DNA of 64,000 nucleotides from Croceicoccus sp. Ery15 (GCF_020985305.1 NZ_CP087588.1:1364001-1428000), one strand, 5' to 3'. Shown: positions 1 through 14,126, counted from the first letter of the stretch. The notes: generated by a model not told the origin, from the sequence alone. A program made the numbers and translations.

Positions 1-206
1 TCCATATCCTTCTGGTGCGAATTGGGCACCGGAAGCTGGCAATCCTCGCACTCGCGGTCGATCTCGGGGTCGTCGTCGACCTCGGTCCGGCCCATGCCCA
101 TCAATTGCGCGGTCATGGTGATCGGCATCATCCACCACTCCAGCCAAAAGGCCTGAAGCGACAGGTTGAGGTCTCGCGGTTTGCAATCGTCGGTCATGGC
201 GTTCAC
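1..206 (-). CDS. Hypothetical small protein, cut by the window edge
   Basis: The reverse strand is open from a GTG at 206 (or ATG at 197) to the window edge, giving at least 65 codons. The product begins MTDDCKPRDL and continues with an aromatic amphipathic stretch (QAFWLEWWMMP), then an acidic region with a CEDC cysteine pair. A GGGAG ribosome-binding sequence sits about 6 bases before the GTG, which favours that start. It lies downstream of guaA on the same strand, but a terminator hairpin separates the two. I do not recognise a family. The phasin-like aromatic helix is only suggestive, and the C-terminus is outside the window. Confidence 0.6.
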   Translation of the reverse strand, partial: MNAMTDDCKPRDLNLSLQAFWLEWWMMPITMTAQLMGMGRTEVDDDPEIDRECEDCQLPVPNSHQKDM

Positions 207-217
207 CGGACACTCCC

Positions 218-241
218 AAAAAACCGCCAGTCGCGTGGCGG
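218..241 (-). terminator. Intrinsic terminator downstream of guaA
   Basis: On the reverse strand a CCGCCA / TGGCGG stem (6 bp, loop CGCGAC) is followed directly by six T residues. It ends only about 12 bases before the start of the edge gene at 206, so it either ends guaA transcription or acts as an attenuator in front of that small gene. Confidence 0.6.
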
Positions 242-391
242 CCTGTTATACGGGCGACATGCTATGCCTGTTCACCCTTTCCGGGGAACGGAGGGAATGT
301 TATCTTGTTCCGGCGCTTGAGGGAACCGGTTTAATGCACGCGCCGCAAAGACGCGTGATGCACTTTCAAGAACCGCAATTCGCTCGCGGGA

Positions 392-2008
392 TTATTCCCA
401 CTCGATGGTCCCCGGCGGCTTCGACGTGTAGTCATAGACCACGCGGTTGATGCCCTTCACCTCGTTCACGATGCGCGTCGCGCATTGGGCAAGGAATGCG
501 CCATCAAAGGGATAGACGTCGGCTGTCATGCCATCGGTGCTGGTCACCGCGCGCAGGGCGCAGACGAAGTCATAGGTGCGATAATCCCCCATCACACCCA
601 CGGTCTTGACCGGCAAAAGAACGGCGAAGGCCTGCCAGATCGCGTCATACAGGCCGGCGTTGCGGATTTCTTCGAGATAGATCGCATCGGCCTTGCGCAA
701 GATGTCTGCCTTTTCGCGGCTGACTTCGCCCGGAATGCGGATGGCAAGACCGGGTCCGGGGAACGGATGGCGGCCCACGAAAATATCGGGCAGGCCCAGT
801 TCGCGGCCCAGTTCGCGTACTTCGTCCTTGAACAATTCGCGCAAGGGTTCGACCAGATCCATGTTCATGCGCTCGGGCAGGCCGCCGACATTATGGTGGC
901 TCTTGATCGTCACCGACGGCCCGCCGGTAAACGAAACGCTTTCGATCACGTCAGGATAAAGCGTGCCCTGCGCAAGGAAGTCGGCGCCGCCGATCTTGTT
1001 GGCCTCGTCCTCGAACACGTCGATAAAGGTCTTGCCGATGAACTTGCGCTTGGCTTCAGGGTCGGAGACGCCCTCAAGCCCCTTCATAAACAGCGTCGTC
1101 GCGTCCACGTGGACCAGCGGGATATTGTAATGGCCGCGAAACAGCGAAACGACCTGATCCGCCTCGCCCATGCGCATCAGCCCGTGATCGACGAAAACAC
1201 AGGTCAGCTGGTCGCCGATGGCCTCGTGGATCAGAACGGCGGCCACCGCGCTGTCGACACCGCCCGACAACCCGCAAATGACTTTGGCGTCGCCGACCTG
1301 CTCGCGGATTTCGGCGATCTTCACCTCGCGGAACTGCGCCATGGTCCAGTCGCCCGCACAGCCGCAGACATGGCGCACGAAATTGGCGATCAGCTTTCCG
1401 CCATCGGGCGTGTGCACGACTTCGGGATGGAATTGCGTTCCGTAAAAGCGGCGCTTTTCGTCCGCGATCACGGCAAAGGGTGCGCCGTCGCTGGTGGCCA
1501 CGATTTCGAAGCCGGGTGCGAATTTGGTCACCTTGTCGCCATGGCTCATCCAGACCTGATGACGTTCGCCCGATTGCCACAGCCCGTCGAACAGCGCGCA
1601 TTTCTCGGTCACGGTCAGGAACGCGCGGCCGAATTCGCCGCCCTCGCCGGTTTCGTGCCCCGGACGGACTTCTCCGCCCAGCTGATGCGTCATGACCTGC
1701 TGGCCGTAACAGATGCCCAGAATCGGCACCCCCGCCTCGAACAGCATTTGCGGCGCGCGGGGGCTGTTCTCGTCGGGCACGCTGGCGGGGCTGCCCGACA
1801 GGATGATCCCGCGCGGCTTCATCCGCTTGAACGCCTCTTCCGCCATGGTGAACGGCGCGATTTCGGAATAGACGCCCGCCTCGCGCACGCGGCGCGCGAT
1901 CAGTTGCGTTACCTGACTGCCAAAATCGACGATCAGGATCGTGTCCGCGCTGGAATCGGAGCCGATGCGCGCCGCCGCGCCCGAATTTGCTGAGGGTTCA
2001 TGAGCCAT
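392..2008 (-). CDS. guaA: GMP synthase (glutamine-hydrolysing)
   Basis: Converts XMP to GMP with glutamine and ATP, the last step of guanine nucleotide synthesis in the cytoplasm. The 538-residue product has the two expected halves. The N-terminal class I glutamine amidotransferase shows the nucleophile in GICYGQQ (Cys100) and the His/Glu pair in QFHPEV (194 and 196). The ATP pyrophosphatase half has the P-loop SGGVDS at 248-253, and the C-terminal dimerisation domain ends in GTIEWE, the usual family terminus. The first 20 residues are an extension before the conserved ILIVDFGSQ, so the true start could be slightly later, although no better Met is visible. It is monocistronic, with a terminator after it. 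Confidence 0.98.
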   Translation of the reverse strand: MAHEPSANSGAAARIGSDSSADTILIVDFGSQVTQLIARRVREAGVYSEIAPFTMAEEAFKRMKPRGIILSGSPASVPDENSPRAPQMLFEAGVPILGICYGQQVMTHQLGGEVRPGHETGEGGEFGRAFLTVTEKCALFDGLWQSGERHQVWMSHGDKVTKFAPGFEIVATSDGAPFAVIADEKRRFYGTQFHPEVVHTPDGGKLIANFVRHVCGCAGDWTMAQFREVKIAEIREQVGDAKVICGLSGGVDSAVAAVLIHEAIGDQLTCVFVDHGLMRMGEADQVVSLFRGHYNIPLVHVDATTLFMKGLEGVSDPEAKRKFIGKTFIDVFEDEANKIGGADFLAQGTLYPDVIESVSFTGGPSVTIKSHHNVGGLPERMNMDLVEPLRELFKDEVRELGRELGLPDIFVGRHPFPGPGLAIRIPGEVSREKADILRKADAIYLEEIRNAGLYDAIWQAFAVLLPVKTVGVMGDYRTYDFVCALRAVTSTDGMTADVYPFDGAFLAQCATRIVNEVKGINRVVYDYTSKPPGTIEWE

Positions 2009-2265
2009 GGCCGCGCGATAGAAACGGTTCCCGATTCTGTCCAGATGCGCCGGTCAATTCGGATCAGAGGGCAACTATCACACCCTTTCCGCCACATGCT
2101 TCGTTAATACACAATTTAGTGTTGCATAAAACGCAAGCGTAGGGGCTTTTTTCGCATTTGCACAATCGAATGGTGCAGTGCACAACACACTCGAACGAAT
2201 GATAACTGGCTGACCAAAACCAGACTGGATGTTTGAACCTGGCGGCAACTTTTTAGGAGGAAAAT

Positions 2266-2571
2266 ATGCGTAAGTTTATCGTTCCTGCTCTGGCCGCTCT
2301 TGCCACTTTCGGCATTGCTCCGGCCGCGCACGCTGAAGACGTCGAAGTCCGCGTGGACTTCTCGGATCTCGACCTGTCGCAGGAAACCGACGTAAATGCG
2401 CTCAAGTCGCGCGTTCTCGCCGAAGTGACCGAAACCTGCAATGAAGAGGTTCCGACCTTCGCCAGCCGTCTGCTCGTCCGTTCGTGCATCCGCGACGCGA
2501 TGGAACAGGCCGATGCGCAGATCGAAGCGCAGCGTTCGCTGGCCATGGGCTCGACCGCCGAACTCGGCTGA
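2266..2571 (+). CDS. UrcA-like secreted small protein
   Basis: A 101-residue protein with a clear signal peptide (MRKFIVPALAALATFGIAPAAHA, cleavage after AHA). The mature part has the UrcA-family pattern: a strand with V-V-FSDLDLS, then an amphipathic helix, and two cysteines (in TETCNEE and VRSCIRDAM) that probably form a disulfide. UrcA proteins are common in Sphingomonadales and Caulobacterales; their function is unknown. AGGAGG lies 7 bases before the ATG, an unusually strong ribosome-binding site. A terminator follows at once, so it is a single-gene unit, and strong expression is plausible. Confidence 0.7.
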   Translation: MRKFIVPALAALATFGIAPAAHAEDVEVRVDFSDLDLSQETDVNALKSRVLAEVTETCNEEVPTFASRLLVRSCIRDAMEQADAQIEAQRSLAMGSTAELG

Positions 2572-2595
2572 TCGCACCAGGCAGAATTCCGAAGG

Positions 2596-2638
2596 GGGCC
2601 GTTCCGGATCGCCGGAGCGGCCCTTTTCCTTTGGTTTT
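2596..2638 (+). terminator. Intrinsic terminator after the UrcA-like gene
   Basis: A 12-bp stem GGGCCGTTCCGG / CCGGAGCGGCCC (one G-T wobble) with loop ATCG is followed by TTTTCCTTTGGTTTT. It separates the UrcA-like gene from gyrB. Confidence 0.85.
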
Positions 2639-2640
2639 AG

Positions 2641-5262
<2,622 letters not shown>

Positions 5263-5271
5263 CCGGATAAG

Positions 5272-5301
5272 CCGCTGCCTGCGCCAACGCGCGGGCGGCG
5301 G
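5272..5301. terminator. Probable bidirectional terminator between gyrB and the ROK kinase
   Basis: A 13-bp stem (5272-5284 / 5289-5301, two G-T wobbles, loop CAAC) sits exactly in the gap between two convergent stop codons. Neither strand has a strong T run, so its strength is uncertain. Confidence 0.45.
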
Positions 5302-5302
5302 T

Positions 5303-6223
<921 letters not shown>

Positions 6224-6286
6224 GCCATCCTTTCACGCAATTTCGCAGTTGCAATGCAACACGACACGGACCGATAAGCACAGGCC

Positions 6287-9200
6287 ATGATACGCGCCGC
6301 TCTGCATCACCGCACCGCCTATGTCTATGACAGGCCCGTCCGTCTTGGCCCGCAGGTGATCCGCCTGCGCCCAGCCCCGCACACACGGACAGAGGTGCCC
6401 AATTACGCGCTGAAAATCGAACCGGCGGGCCATTTCATCAACTGGCAACAAGACCCGCATGGCAACTGGCTGGCACGCGTCGTCTTTCCCGAACGCGTGA
6501 CCAGCTTTTCCATTGATGTCGATCTGATCGCGGACATGGCGGTCATCAACCCCTTCGACTTTTTCGTCGAGGAAGAGGCCGAAGAGGTCCCCTTTTCCTA
6601 TACCGACGAAGCAAGGGCCGAGCTTGCCGCCTATTTCGATGCCGAACCTGCGGGCGAGAAGTTCGAGGCACTGGTCGGCGAATGGGCAGGCAAGCAGCAG
6701 GGCCGCACCATCGATTTTCTGGTGGCCATCAATCAGGCGCTGGAACAGCGGATTTCCTATGTCGTGCGCATGGAACCCGGCGTGCAGACGCCCGAAGAGA
6801 CGCTGGAACTGGGCACAGGCAGTTGCCGCGATACGGGCTGGCTGCTGGTAAACCTGTTGCGGCGGCTGGGTTATGCCGCGCGTTTCGTATCGGGCTATCT
6901 GATCCAGATGAAGGCCGATGTCGAACCGGTCGAAGGTCCCAAGGGGCCCGAGGCCGATTTCACCGATCTTCATGCATGGTGCGAGATTTTCGTCCCCGGC
7001 GCAGGCTGGATCGGGCTGGACCCCACCAGCGGGCTGTTCGCGGGCGAAGGCCATATTCCGCTGGCCGCAACGCCGCATTTCCGCTCTGCCGCGCCGATCA
7101 CCGGCGTGGCCGAACCCGCCGAAGTCGATTTCACCTTCGAGATGAGCGTCGACCGTGTGCACGAGGCTGTGCGCATCACCAAGCCCTTTACCGACGGCCG
7201 CTGGCAGGCTCTGCTCGATCTGGGTGCCAGGGTGGACGAGGCGCTGGAAGCAGGTGATGTGCGCCTGACCATGGGGGGCGAACCGACCTTTGTCGCGGCG
7301 GCCGACCCCGAAGCGCCCGAATGGAACGGCGAGGCCGTGGGCCCGACCAAGGCCGATTATGCCAACCGCCTGATCCGCAAGTTGCGCGACCGTTTCGCGC
7401 CGGGGGCCCTGCTGCACCACGGACAGGGCAAATGGTATCCGGGCGAAAGCCTGCCACGCTGGGGCTTTTCGCTCTATTGGCGGCACGATGGCGCGCCGAT
7501 CTGGCAAAACCCCGATCTGATCGCGGGCGGCAGCGACGATCCCGATGCGGCGGTCGAACAGATCGTCGATGCCGAAGACGCACAAGCGCTGATCGAAGGC
7601 ACCGCGACGGTGCTGGGGCTTGGCGGCGAAACGGTGCAGGCGGTTTACGAAGACCCGCAGAAATGGATCGAGCGCGAGGGGGAACTGCCGGTCAATGTGA
7701 CGGCGCTCGACCCCAAGATCGAAGACCCCGAGGAACGCCAGCGCATCGTAAAAACCTTTACGCGCGGGCTGACCAAGCCGGTGGGTTTCGCCCTGCCGAT
7801 CCAGCGGCAACAGGCCCAGCCCGCCAAGGGTCCGCGGTGGAAGACCGAACAATGGACCACGCGGCGTGGCGCGCTGTTCGCGGTGCCGGGCGATTCGGCA
7901 CTGGGCTATCGCCTGCCGCTCGGCTCGCTGCCGCATGTGTCCAAATCCGACTTTCCCTATATCCACCCGCGCGTATCCACCGATGCGGCCGAGCCATTGG
8001 CCGATTTCCGGCGGCAGTCGGTCCCCGTCGGCAGCGACAGCCGCGAGGCCGCGCCACCTGCCGAGGGCTTTGCGCCGACCGGTCAGCGGGTCGAGCGCGT
8101 CGCAGGGCCCGATGGTCATGCACAGGACCGCGTCGAACAGGAAATCAGCGCCGATGCCGTCCGCACCGCCATGACGGTCGAGCCGCGCGGCGATTACCTG
8201 TCGGTGTTCATCCCGCCGGTCGAAGCGATGGAGGATTTCCTCGAACTTGTCGCCGCGATCGAGGACGTCGCCGCGAAAATGGACAAGCCGGTGCGGATCG
8301 AGGGGTATTCCCCGCCGCCCGACCCGCGCGTCAACGTGCTGAAGGTCACTCCCGATCCCGGCGTGATCGAGGTGAACATCCACCCTGCTGCCAGTTTCGA
8401 GGAAATCCGCGCGATTACCGAAGGGCTGTACGAAGACGCGCGCGAAGTGGGGCTGACGGCCGACAAGTTCATGGTCGACGGGCGTTCGGTAGGCACGGGC
8501 GGTGGCAACCATATCGTGCTGGGCGGCAAGACCCTGCCCGACAGCCCCTTCGTGCGGCGGCCTGACCTGCTGAAAAGCTTTGTGCTTTACTGGCAGCGCC
8601 ATCCGTCGCTGTCCTATCTGTTTTCCGGCCTGTTCATCGGCCCCACCAGCCAGGCCCCGCGCTTCGACGAAGCCCGGCATGACAGCCTGTACGAGCTGGA
8701 TATCGCGCTGGCGCAAGTGCCCGGCCCCGAAACGCCGCCGCAATTCCCGTGGATCAGCGATCTGCTGTTCCGCAACCTGCTGGTCGACGTAACGGGCAAT
8801 ACGCATCGCAGCGAAATTTGCATCGACAAGCTCTATTCGCCCGACGGGCCGACGGGACGCCTTGGGCTGGTCGAGTTCCGCGGCTTCGAAATGCCGCCCG
8901 ACGCGAAGATGAGCGTGGCGCAATTGCTGTTGATCCGCGCGCTGACGGCCATGTTCTGGCAGCGCCCCCTGTCGGGTTCGCTGGTCCGTTGGGGCACCAG
9001 CCTGCACGACCGGTTTCTGCTGCCCCATTTCTGCTGGTCCGATTTCCTCGACGTGCTTCAGGACCTGCGCGAGGCGGGCTTCGATTTCGACCCGAACTGG
9101 TTCGAGGCGCAACGCCAGTTCCGTTTCCCGATCCATGGCGAGGTCGAGGCGGGCGGCGTGGCGCTGGAAATCGCCCATGCGCTGGAGCCGTGGAACGTGC

Positions 9201-9673
9201 TGGGAGAAACCGGCGCGATCGGCGGCACGGTGCGCTATGTCGATTCCAGCACCGAACGGCTGCAGGTCAAGGCACGCGGGCTTGTCCCCGGACGCCATGT
9301 CGTTGCCTGCAACGGGCGCCGCGTGCCGTTGCACCCCACGGGCAAGCCGGGAGAAGCGGTCGGCGGCATCCGGTACAAGGCCTGGGCCCCGCCCTCGTGC
9401 CTCCATCCGCTCCTCGCCGCAGACGCTCCGCTCACCTTCGATGTGTTCGACAGCTGGAACAATCGCTCGCTGGGTGGTTGTGTCTATCATGTGGCGCATC
9501 CGGGCGGACGATCCTATGACGACGTACCGGTCAATGATTTCGAGGCGGAGGCACGCCGCCGGGCACGGTTCCAGCCGTTCGGCCACACGCCCGGCGATGT
9601 CGAGATTCCGCCCGCAGAGGATGGGGGAGAGTTCCCGATGACACTGGACCTGCGACGGCCCAAGCGCGGATAA
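6287..9673 (+). CDS. Transglutaminase-like protein with DUF2126 domain
   Basis: A 1128-residue cytoplasmic protein. Residues 1-300 hold a bacterial transglutaminase N domain and a transglutaminase/papain-like core with Cys180 (GSCRDTG), His229 (LHAWCEIF) and Asp245 (GLDPTSG), a complete triad. The rest (roughly 310-1128) is a DUF2126-type region with the conserved [18 protein letters not shown] and [10 protein letters not shown] blocks. Its stop codon overlaps the start of the next gene (TAATG), so the three genes from here to 13109 form one translationally coupled operon. The same set (transglutaminase/DUF2126, circularly permuted ATP-grasp with alpha-E, second transglutaminase) recurs in many proteobacteria. 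Its product is not established; peptide or isopeptide-bond formation is an inference from the fold classes. Confidence 0.9.
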   Translation: MIRAALHHRTAYVYDRPVRLGPQVIRLRPAPHTRTEVPNYALKIEPAGHFINWQQDPHGNWLARVVFPERVTSFSIDVDLIADMAVINPFDFFVEEEAEEVPFSYTDEARAELAAYFDAEPAGEKFEALVGEWAGKQQGRTIDFLVAINQALEQRISYVVRMEPGVQTPEETLELGTGSCRDTGWLLVNLLRRLGYAARFVSGYLIQMKADVEPVEGPKGPEADFTDLHAWCEIFVPGAGWIGLDPTSGLFAGEGHIPLAATPHFRSAAPITGVAEPAEVDFTFEMSVDRVHEAVRITKPFTDGRWQALLDLGARVDEALEAGDVRLTMGGEPTFVAAADPEAPEWNGEAVGPTKADYANRLIRKLRDRFAPGALLHHGQGKWYPGESLPRWGFSLYWRHDGAPIWQNPDLIAGGSDDPDAAVEQIVDAEDAQALIEGTATVLGLGGETVQAVYEDPQKWIEREGELPVNVTALDPKIEDPEERQRIVKTFTRGLTKPVGFALPIQRQQAQPAKGPRWKTEQWTTRRGALFAVPGDSALGYRLPLGSLPHVSKSDFPYIHPRVSTDAAEPLADFRRQSVPVGSDSREAAPPAEGFAPTGQRVERVAGPDGHAQDRVEQEISADAVRTAMTVEPRGDYLSVFIPPVEAMEDFLELVAAIEDVAAKMDKPVRIEGYSPPPDPRVNVLKVTPDPGVIEVNIHPAASFEEIRAITEGLYEDAREVGLTADKFMVDGRSVGTGGGNHIVLGGKTLPDSPFVRRPDLLKSFVLYWQRHPSLSYLFSGLFIGPTSQAPRFDEARHDSLYELDIALAQVPGPETPPQFPWISDLLFRNLLVDVTGNTHRSEICIDKLYSPDGPTGRLGLVEFRGFEMPPDAKMSVAQLLLIRALTAMFWQRPLSGSLVRWGTSLHDRFLLPHFCWSDFLDVLQDLREAGFDFDPNWFEAQRQFRFPIHGEVEAGGVALEIAHALEPWNVLGETGAIGGTVRYVDSSTERLQVKARGLVPGRHVVACNGRRVPLHPTGKPGEAVGGIRYKAWAPPSCLHPLLAADAPLTFDVFDSWNNRSLGGCVYHVAHPGGRSYDDVPVNDFEAEARRRARFQPFGHTPGDVEIPPAEDGGEFPMTLDLRRPKRG

Positions 9674-12195
9674 TGAACGACGGTTCGCCTGTTTTTCAGG
9701 GGGATACCCTTTTCGGCCCCGATCCCGGCAGCGATCCGCTGGGCTGGTATCCCGCGCCCGAAAGCGGCGATATCTTCGCCTCTGCCAGCAGCGATATGGC
9801 GCCGCTGTGGCATCGTGTGGCCGCCGCCCTGTGCCAGCTTGGCGAAGGCAATCTGGGGCAGATACAGTCCTATCTCGACCGCAATGTCGAGGATCTGGGC
9901 CTTGCCTTCCGCCTGACAGGGGACGAGCGGGAGCGGCCATGGCCATTGGGGCCGATGCCGGTGCTGATCGGCGCATCCGAATGGGACGTTCTGGAAGCGG
10001 GGCTGATCCAGCGGGCCGAATTGCTCGAACATGTCGTCGCCGACATCTATAGCGCGCAAAATCTGGTGGGCGAAGGGCATTTGCCCGCCGCTCTGGCCAG
10101 CGGAAGCCCCAATTTCGCGCGCAAAATGGTCGGTTTGCGTCCCCCGGGCGGCTATCATTTGCGCGTCTATGCCGTCGATCTGGCACGCGGTCCCAATGGC
10201 GAATGGCGCGTGCTGGCCGATCGCACGCGGCTGCCCACCGGCATCGGCTATGCGCTGGAAAACCGGCTGGCGCTGATCCGCAGTACCGGCAATCTGCTGG
10301 CGGGCATCGGCGCGCGCCGCATTACCGAATTTTTCGAGGCCCTGCGGTTCGGGATTGCCGAGGATTGCCAGCGGTCGGACCCGCGCATCGGCCTGTTGAC
10401 CCCCGGACGGTTTAACCAGAGCTATCCCGAACAGGCGCATCTGGCCCGCCATCTCGGCTTCTCTCTGGTCGAAGGCCGCGACCTGACGGTGCGCGACGGG
10501 CGACTTTATGTGCGCACGGTTGCCGGGTTGAAGCGGATCGACGGGTTGTGGCGCTGGATCAATACCGCCGATATCGATCCGCTGGCATTCGACCAGCATT
10601 CGCAGATCGGCGTCGCGGGACTGATCGAGGCGTGCCGGTCGGGGCAATTGTCGGTGGCGAACTGGCCGGGTGCGGGCGTGGTGGAATCGCGCGCCATGTC
10701 GGCCTTTCTGCCGCGGCTTGCCCAGGTGGTGACCGGCGGGCCGCTGATCCTGCCCAATGCGGCGACATGGTGGTGCGGGCAAAAGGCCGAGCGGGACGAG
10801 GCGCTGGCCCGTTTCGACGAGCTGGTCTTTGCCTCCTCGTTTCGTGGCAGCATCCCCGGCATTCCCGAAGGCAGCACGCGTATCGGCGCGCAGATTCCGC
10901 CCGAAGAGCGAGTAGTACTGCTGCAAGGGCTGGCCCGCCGCCCGATGGATTATGTCGCGCAGGAAATCGTCGAAACCTCGACCGCGCCCGCCATCGTCGA
11001 CGGGCGGTTCGAACCGCGCCGTTTTACTTTGCGCTGCTTTCTTGCGCGCGGGGCGAACGGGCAATGGGTGGTCATGCCGGGCGGCTTCGCGCGCATTTCC
11101 AAACAGGGCCATCTGCGCACCGCCTTGATGGAGCGCGACGATTTCTCCGCCGATCTGTGCGTGGTCGACGGACAAGGAAGCGCCCGTACCGTGCGCCCGC
11201 CCAATCTGGACCCGCCATCGGTGCGGCGCGGCGGCGGGCAATTGCCCAGCCAGGCCGCCGATAATCTGTTCTGGTTGGGCCGTTATGGCGAACGCCTGAA
11301 CCTGACCGCTCGGATCGTGCGCATTCTGGTTGAAAATTCCGATGGCCCCGCAGGACGCGCCGCCGTGCCCGAAGCGGTGACCACCGCCGACCGGCTGGCT
11401 GCGCTGCTACGCCAATGGGGTGCCGCGCCTGCTCCGACCAAAGAGGAAGCGCATCCCGCCCCGCACGACATGGCGGTCGCCGCACTGACCGACAAGACGC
11501 TGAACGGGTCGATCCCCGTTCTTATCGAAAAGGCGCAGCAGATCGCGCTTTTGCTGCGCGACCGGTTGTCGCGCGACAGCTGGCGCGCGGTTCAGCGGCC
11601 CCTGCCTCCCGTGGATGCAATGGACAGCGATACGCTGATCGATGCGTGCGACATGGTGGTCGGGCGCGGCGCTGCGGTGGCGCAATTGCTGTCGGACAAT
11701 ATGGGGCGCAGCGCGGCATGGCGCTTCTTTGACATGGGCATCGCGATCGAACGCGGGTCGATGATGCTGCAGGCAGCACAAGCCATAGTTCCCGGTAGTG
11801 CCAGCGCCGAAGACCTGACTGCGCTGCTCGACCTGATCGACGGCATATCGCTTTATCGCAGCCGCTATCTCACGATCCCCTTCATCGCGCCCGTGCTCGA
11901 CATGGCGCTGCTTGACCCTGCGGAGCCGCGCGGCCTTGCCTATCAGGCCAAGCGCGTGGCCGAACATCTGGCCGCCCTGCCTGACCTTCGCGAAGACGGC
12001 CTTCCCGAAGAGCCGCTGCGCATGGCGCAAATGCTCGACGCGAAGATCGGCGGCCTCGATGCCGAAGACCTCGACACCAATGTGCTTCAGGGGCTGCGCG
12101 ACGATCTGGGCGCCTTGTCGGCTGCGATCGGGCGGCGCTATTTCCTGCAACCGGACAGGCCCGCCCCGCGCGATCCGGGGGCGCTGCTGGCATGA
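9673..12195 (+). CDS. Circularly permuted type 2 ATP-grasp protein fused to an alpha-E domain
   Basis: An 840-residue protein joining two units that are separate genes in many bacteria. Residues about 1-490 are the circularly permuted ATP-grasp ligase (conserved LTPGRFNQSYPEQAHLAR, and LRCFLARG near the end of the domain). Residues about 510-830 are the all-helical alpha-E domain, starting at LPSQAADNLFWLGRYGERL. ATP-grasp enzymes of this class are presumed to ligate a carboxylate to an amine; the substrate is unknown. It sits between two transglutaminase-like genes, overlapping both (TAATG upstream, ATGA downstream), so all three products should be made in fixed ratio. Confidence 0.9.
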   Translation: MNDGSPVFQGDTLFGPDPGSDPLGWYPAPESGDIFASASSDMAPLWHRVAAALCQLGEGNLGQIQSYLDRNVEDLGLAFRLTGDERERPWPLGPMPVLIGASEWDVLEAGLIQRAELLEHVVADIYSAQNLVGEGHLPAALASGSPNFARKMVGLRPPGGYHLRVYAVDLARGPNGEWRVLADRTRLPTGIGYALENRLALIRSTGNLLAGIGARRITEFFEALRFGIAEDCQRSDPRIGLLTPGRFNQSYPEQAHLARHLGFSLVEGRDLTVRDGRLYVRTVAGLKRIDGLWRWINTADIDPLAFDQHSQIGVAGLIEACRSGQLSVANWPGAGVVESRAMSAFLPRLAQVVTGGPLILPNAATWWCGQKAERDEALARFDELVFASSFRGSIPGIPEGSTRIGAQIPPEERVVLLQGLARRPMDYVAQEIVETSTAPAIVDGRFEPRRFTLRCFLARGANGQWVVMPGGFARISKQGHLRTALMERDDFSADLCVVDGQGSARTVRPPNLDPPSVRRGGGQLPSQAADNLFWLGRYGERLNLTARIVRILVENSDGPAGRAAVPEAVTTADRLAALLRQWGAAPAPTKEEAHPAPHDMAVAALTDKTLNGSIPVLIEKAQQIALLLRDRLSRDSWRAVQRPLPPVDAMDSDTLIDACDMVVGRGAAVAQLLSDNMGRSAAWRFFDMGIAIERGSMMLQAAQAIVPGSASAEDLTALLDLIDGISLYRSRYLTIPFIAPVLDMALLDPAEPRGLAYQAKRVAEHLAALPDLREDGLPEEPLRMAQMLDAKIGGLDAEDLDTNVLQGLRDDLGALSAAIGRRYFLQPDRPAPRDPGALLA

Positions 12196-13109
12196 GCGGC
12201 CCCGTCACCTTCCGCGTCAAACATCGCACCGACCTGTCCTATGCCGCCCCCGTGGCGCAGGCGCGCTTCAACATCAGGCTCAAACCCTATCCATGGGCGG
12301 GGCAGGAGATTTCGGACCAGTCGCTCGTGCTCGATCCTGTGCCCGCCAGCGCGGTGGACGAGGACGGGCCCTATCTCGTCAACACCACGCGCGTCCGGTT
12401 TGAGCAGCCGCTCAGCGAATTGACCGTGCAGAGCAGCTTTACCGTCGCGATCACCCCGCCGCGCGCACCCGCGACGGCCATGACGATCGAGGACGTGCGC
12501 GAAATGGCCGCCGCTTCACGCGATCTCAGCGTATGGTCGCCCGCGCCCTATCTGTTCGCGTCGCGCATCGCAGGGCTGGATCAGGCAATCGCGGACTGGG
12601 CCGCGCCGATCCTGTCGCCCGACCGTTCGATCGTGCAGGCCGCCCATGATCTGACCCATGCGGTGCATGAAAAGATCGCCTATGTGTCCGGCTCCTCCAC
12701 CAGCCGCACACCCCCGCAAGAGGCATTCGCGGCGGGACGCGGCGTGTGTCAGGATCAAAGCCACGTGATGATCGCCGCGCTGCGTTCGCATGCGATCCCG
12801 GCGGCCTATATCTCGGGCTATCTCAACACCCGCCCGCCGCCGGGTCAGGAAAAGCTGGTCGGCGCCGATGCGATGCATGCATGGGTGGCGGTATGGTGCG
12901 GAGAGGATGGCTGGGTCGCATTCGATCCGACCAACGACCGGCTGGCCGATACCGATCACGTGACCGTGGGCATGGGGCGCGATTTTGCCGATGTCTCGCC
13001 CATCGACGGCGTGTTCGTGGGTTCGGCGGTGCAGGATCTGAAATATGCGGTCGATGTCCGCCGCATCGACGAAATGGCGGATCAGGGGGCAGGCACGCCC
13101 GCCCCCTGA
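12192..13109 (+). CDS. Transglutaminase-like protein, third gene of the ATP-grasp operon
   Basis: A 305-residue protein with a beta-rich bacterial transglutaminase N domain (about 1-95) and a core with Cys186 (GRGVCQDQSHV), His229 (DAMHAWVAV) and Asp in FDPTND, so the triad is intact. No signal peptide or membrane segment is seen. It overlaps the ATP-grasp gene by ATGA. A strong hairpin covers its stop codon. It is about one quarter the length of the first transglutaminase gene and lacks the DUF2126 part, so the two are unlikely to be redundant. Confidence 0.9.
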   Translation: MSGPVTFRVKHRTDLSYAAPVAQARFNIRLKPYPWAGQEISDQSLVLDPVPASAVDEDGPYLVNTTRVRFEQPLSELTVQSSFTVAITPPRAPATAMTIEDVREMAAASRDLSVWSPAPYLFASRIAGLDQAIADWAAPILSPDRSIVQAAHDLTHAVHEKIAYVSGSSTSRTPPQEAFAAGRGVCQDQSHVMIAALRSHAIPAAYISGYLNTRPPPGQEKLVGADAMHAWVAVWCGEDGWVAFDPTNDRLADTDHVTVGMGRDFADVSPIDGVFVGSAVQDLKYAVDVRRIDEMADQGAGTPAP

Positions 13110-13111
13110 TC
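13080..13111. terminator. Hairpin between the transglutaminase operon and proC
   Basis: A perfect 11-bp stem GATCAGGGGGC / GCCCCCTGATC with a 10-base loop overlaps the transglutaminase stop codon and lies in the convergent gap before proC. There is no clear T run, so it may act as a bidirectional transcription block or mRNA end protector. Confidence 0.55.
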
Positions 13112-13122
13112 CGGTATTCCCG

Positions 13123-13977
13123 TCAATCCCGCGCCAGTTCGCGCGAGCGTTCGGCGGCCGCCTCGACCGCTTCGGCCAGCAGGGCGCGCAGGCGGCCCGT
13201 GCCCATCAGCACATCCAGCGCCGCCGCCGTGGTGCCGTTGGGGCTGGTCACATTGCTGCGAAGCTGGCCCGGATCCTCGTCCGACGAACGCGCATAGACC
13301 GCCGCGCCATAGACCGTCTGGATCGCCAGCTCTTTCGCCAGATCTTCGGGAAGTCCCGATTTGACGCCCGCCTCGGCCATCGCCTCGATAAAATGGAAGA
13401 CATAGGCAGGGCCAGAACCAGACACGCCGGTTACCGCGTCCATCAGGCTCTCTTCCTCGACAAAGGCGACGCTGCCGCTGGCCGACAGCAGCGTTTCGCA
13501 AACGGCGCGTGCTTCACCGGTCACGGCATCATTGGCACAGCAGACCATCATGCCCTTGCCCACGGCCGCGGGCGTATTGGGCATGCAGCGGATAACCGCG
13601 CTCCCCTCGCCCAGCGCCTTTTCGATGGTGCCCAGCAAGGTGCCCGCCGCAACCGATACGAATGTCGTGCCCGCCGCCGCAAAGGGGCGGTAATCGGCCA
13701 GCACCTTGGCCATCACCTGCGGCTTGACCGCGATGATCGCCATCGCCGGGGCCTCTCCGCCGATGATATCGTCCACGCTGGCATGAACCTTGGCGCCCGT
13801 TCCCCCTGCGCGTTTACGCAGATCGTCATTGGGTTCGACCACGTCGATCCGATTCGCCGGTGTGCCCTGTTCGATCCAGCCTTTCAGCATGGCAAAGCCC
13901 ATGTTCCCGCATCCGACGAGAAGCACCCGACCATCGGGTTGCGCGTTCGTTTCGTTGCTGGAAATATCCGTGCTCAT
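13123..13977 (-). CDS. proC: Pyrroline-5-carboxylate reductase
   Basis: Last step of proline synthesis: NAD(P)H reduction of pyrroline-5-carboxylate. I use the ATG of MSTDISSN (284 residues); AGAGGAAT lies just before it, and the frame extension upstream is not reductase-like. The N-terminal Rossmann motif reads LLVGCGNMGFAM, and the C-terminal dimerisation domain carries DAVTGVSGSGPAYVF, the family signature. It is divergent from putA across about 150 bp, so synthesis and breakdown of proline share one regulatory region. No Lrp-type regulator gene is seen next to them. Confidence 0.95.
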   Translation of the reverse strand: MSTDISSNETNAQPDGRVLLVGCGNMGFAMLKGWIEQGTPANRIDVVEPNDDLRKRAGGTGAKVHASVDDIIGGEAPAMAIIAVKPQVMAKVLADYRPFAAAGTTFVSVAAGTLLGTIEKALGEGSAVIRCMPNTPAAVGKGMMVCCANDAVTGEARAVCETLLSASGSVAFVEEESLMDAVTGVSGSGPAYVFHFIEAMAEAGVKSGLPEDLAKELAIQTVYGAAVYARSSDEDPGQLRSNVTSPNGTTAAALDVLMGTGRLRALLAEAVEAAAERSRELARD

Positions 13978-14126
13978 AATTCCTCTTTCAGGTCGAATGT
14001 CTGTCTTTTCGGATCGAAGTCCGCTGCGAACGGTTGCAGCTAACATAAAGAGATGATTTGGCCACCCGCAGCAGGCGGGAATTTGCCGATCAGGAGAGAC
14101 AACGTTCAACCCGCCGAAAGGACCCC

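Noticed and set aside
2104..2118. CtrA-like TTAA-N7-TTTA upstream of the UrcA-like gene
   Set aside because: The second half has one mismatch and such AT-rich matches are expected by chance in a 257-bp gap.
6233..10186. A 1317-codon open frame on the reverse strand
   Set aside because: It lies opposite the transglutaminase and ATP-grasp genes, is rich in His/Arg/Asp and lacks any recognisable domain; long antisense frames are common in GC-rich genes.
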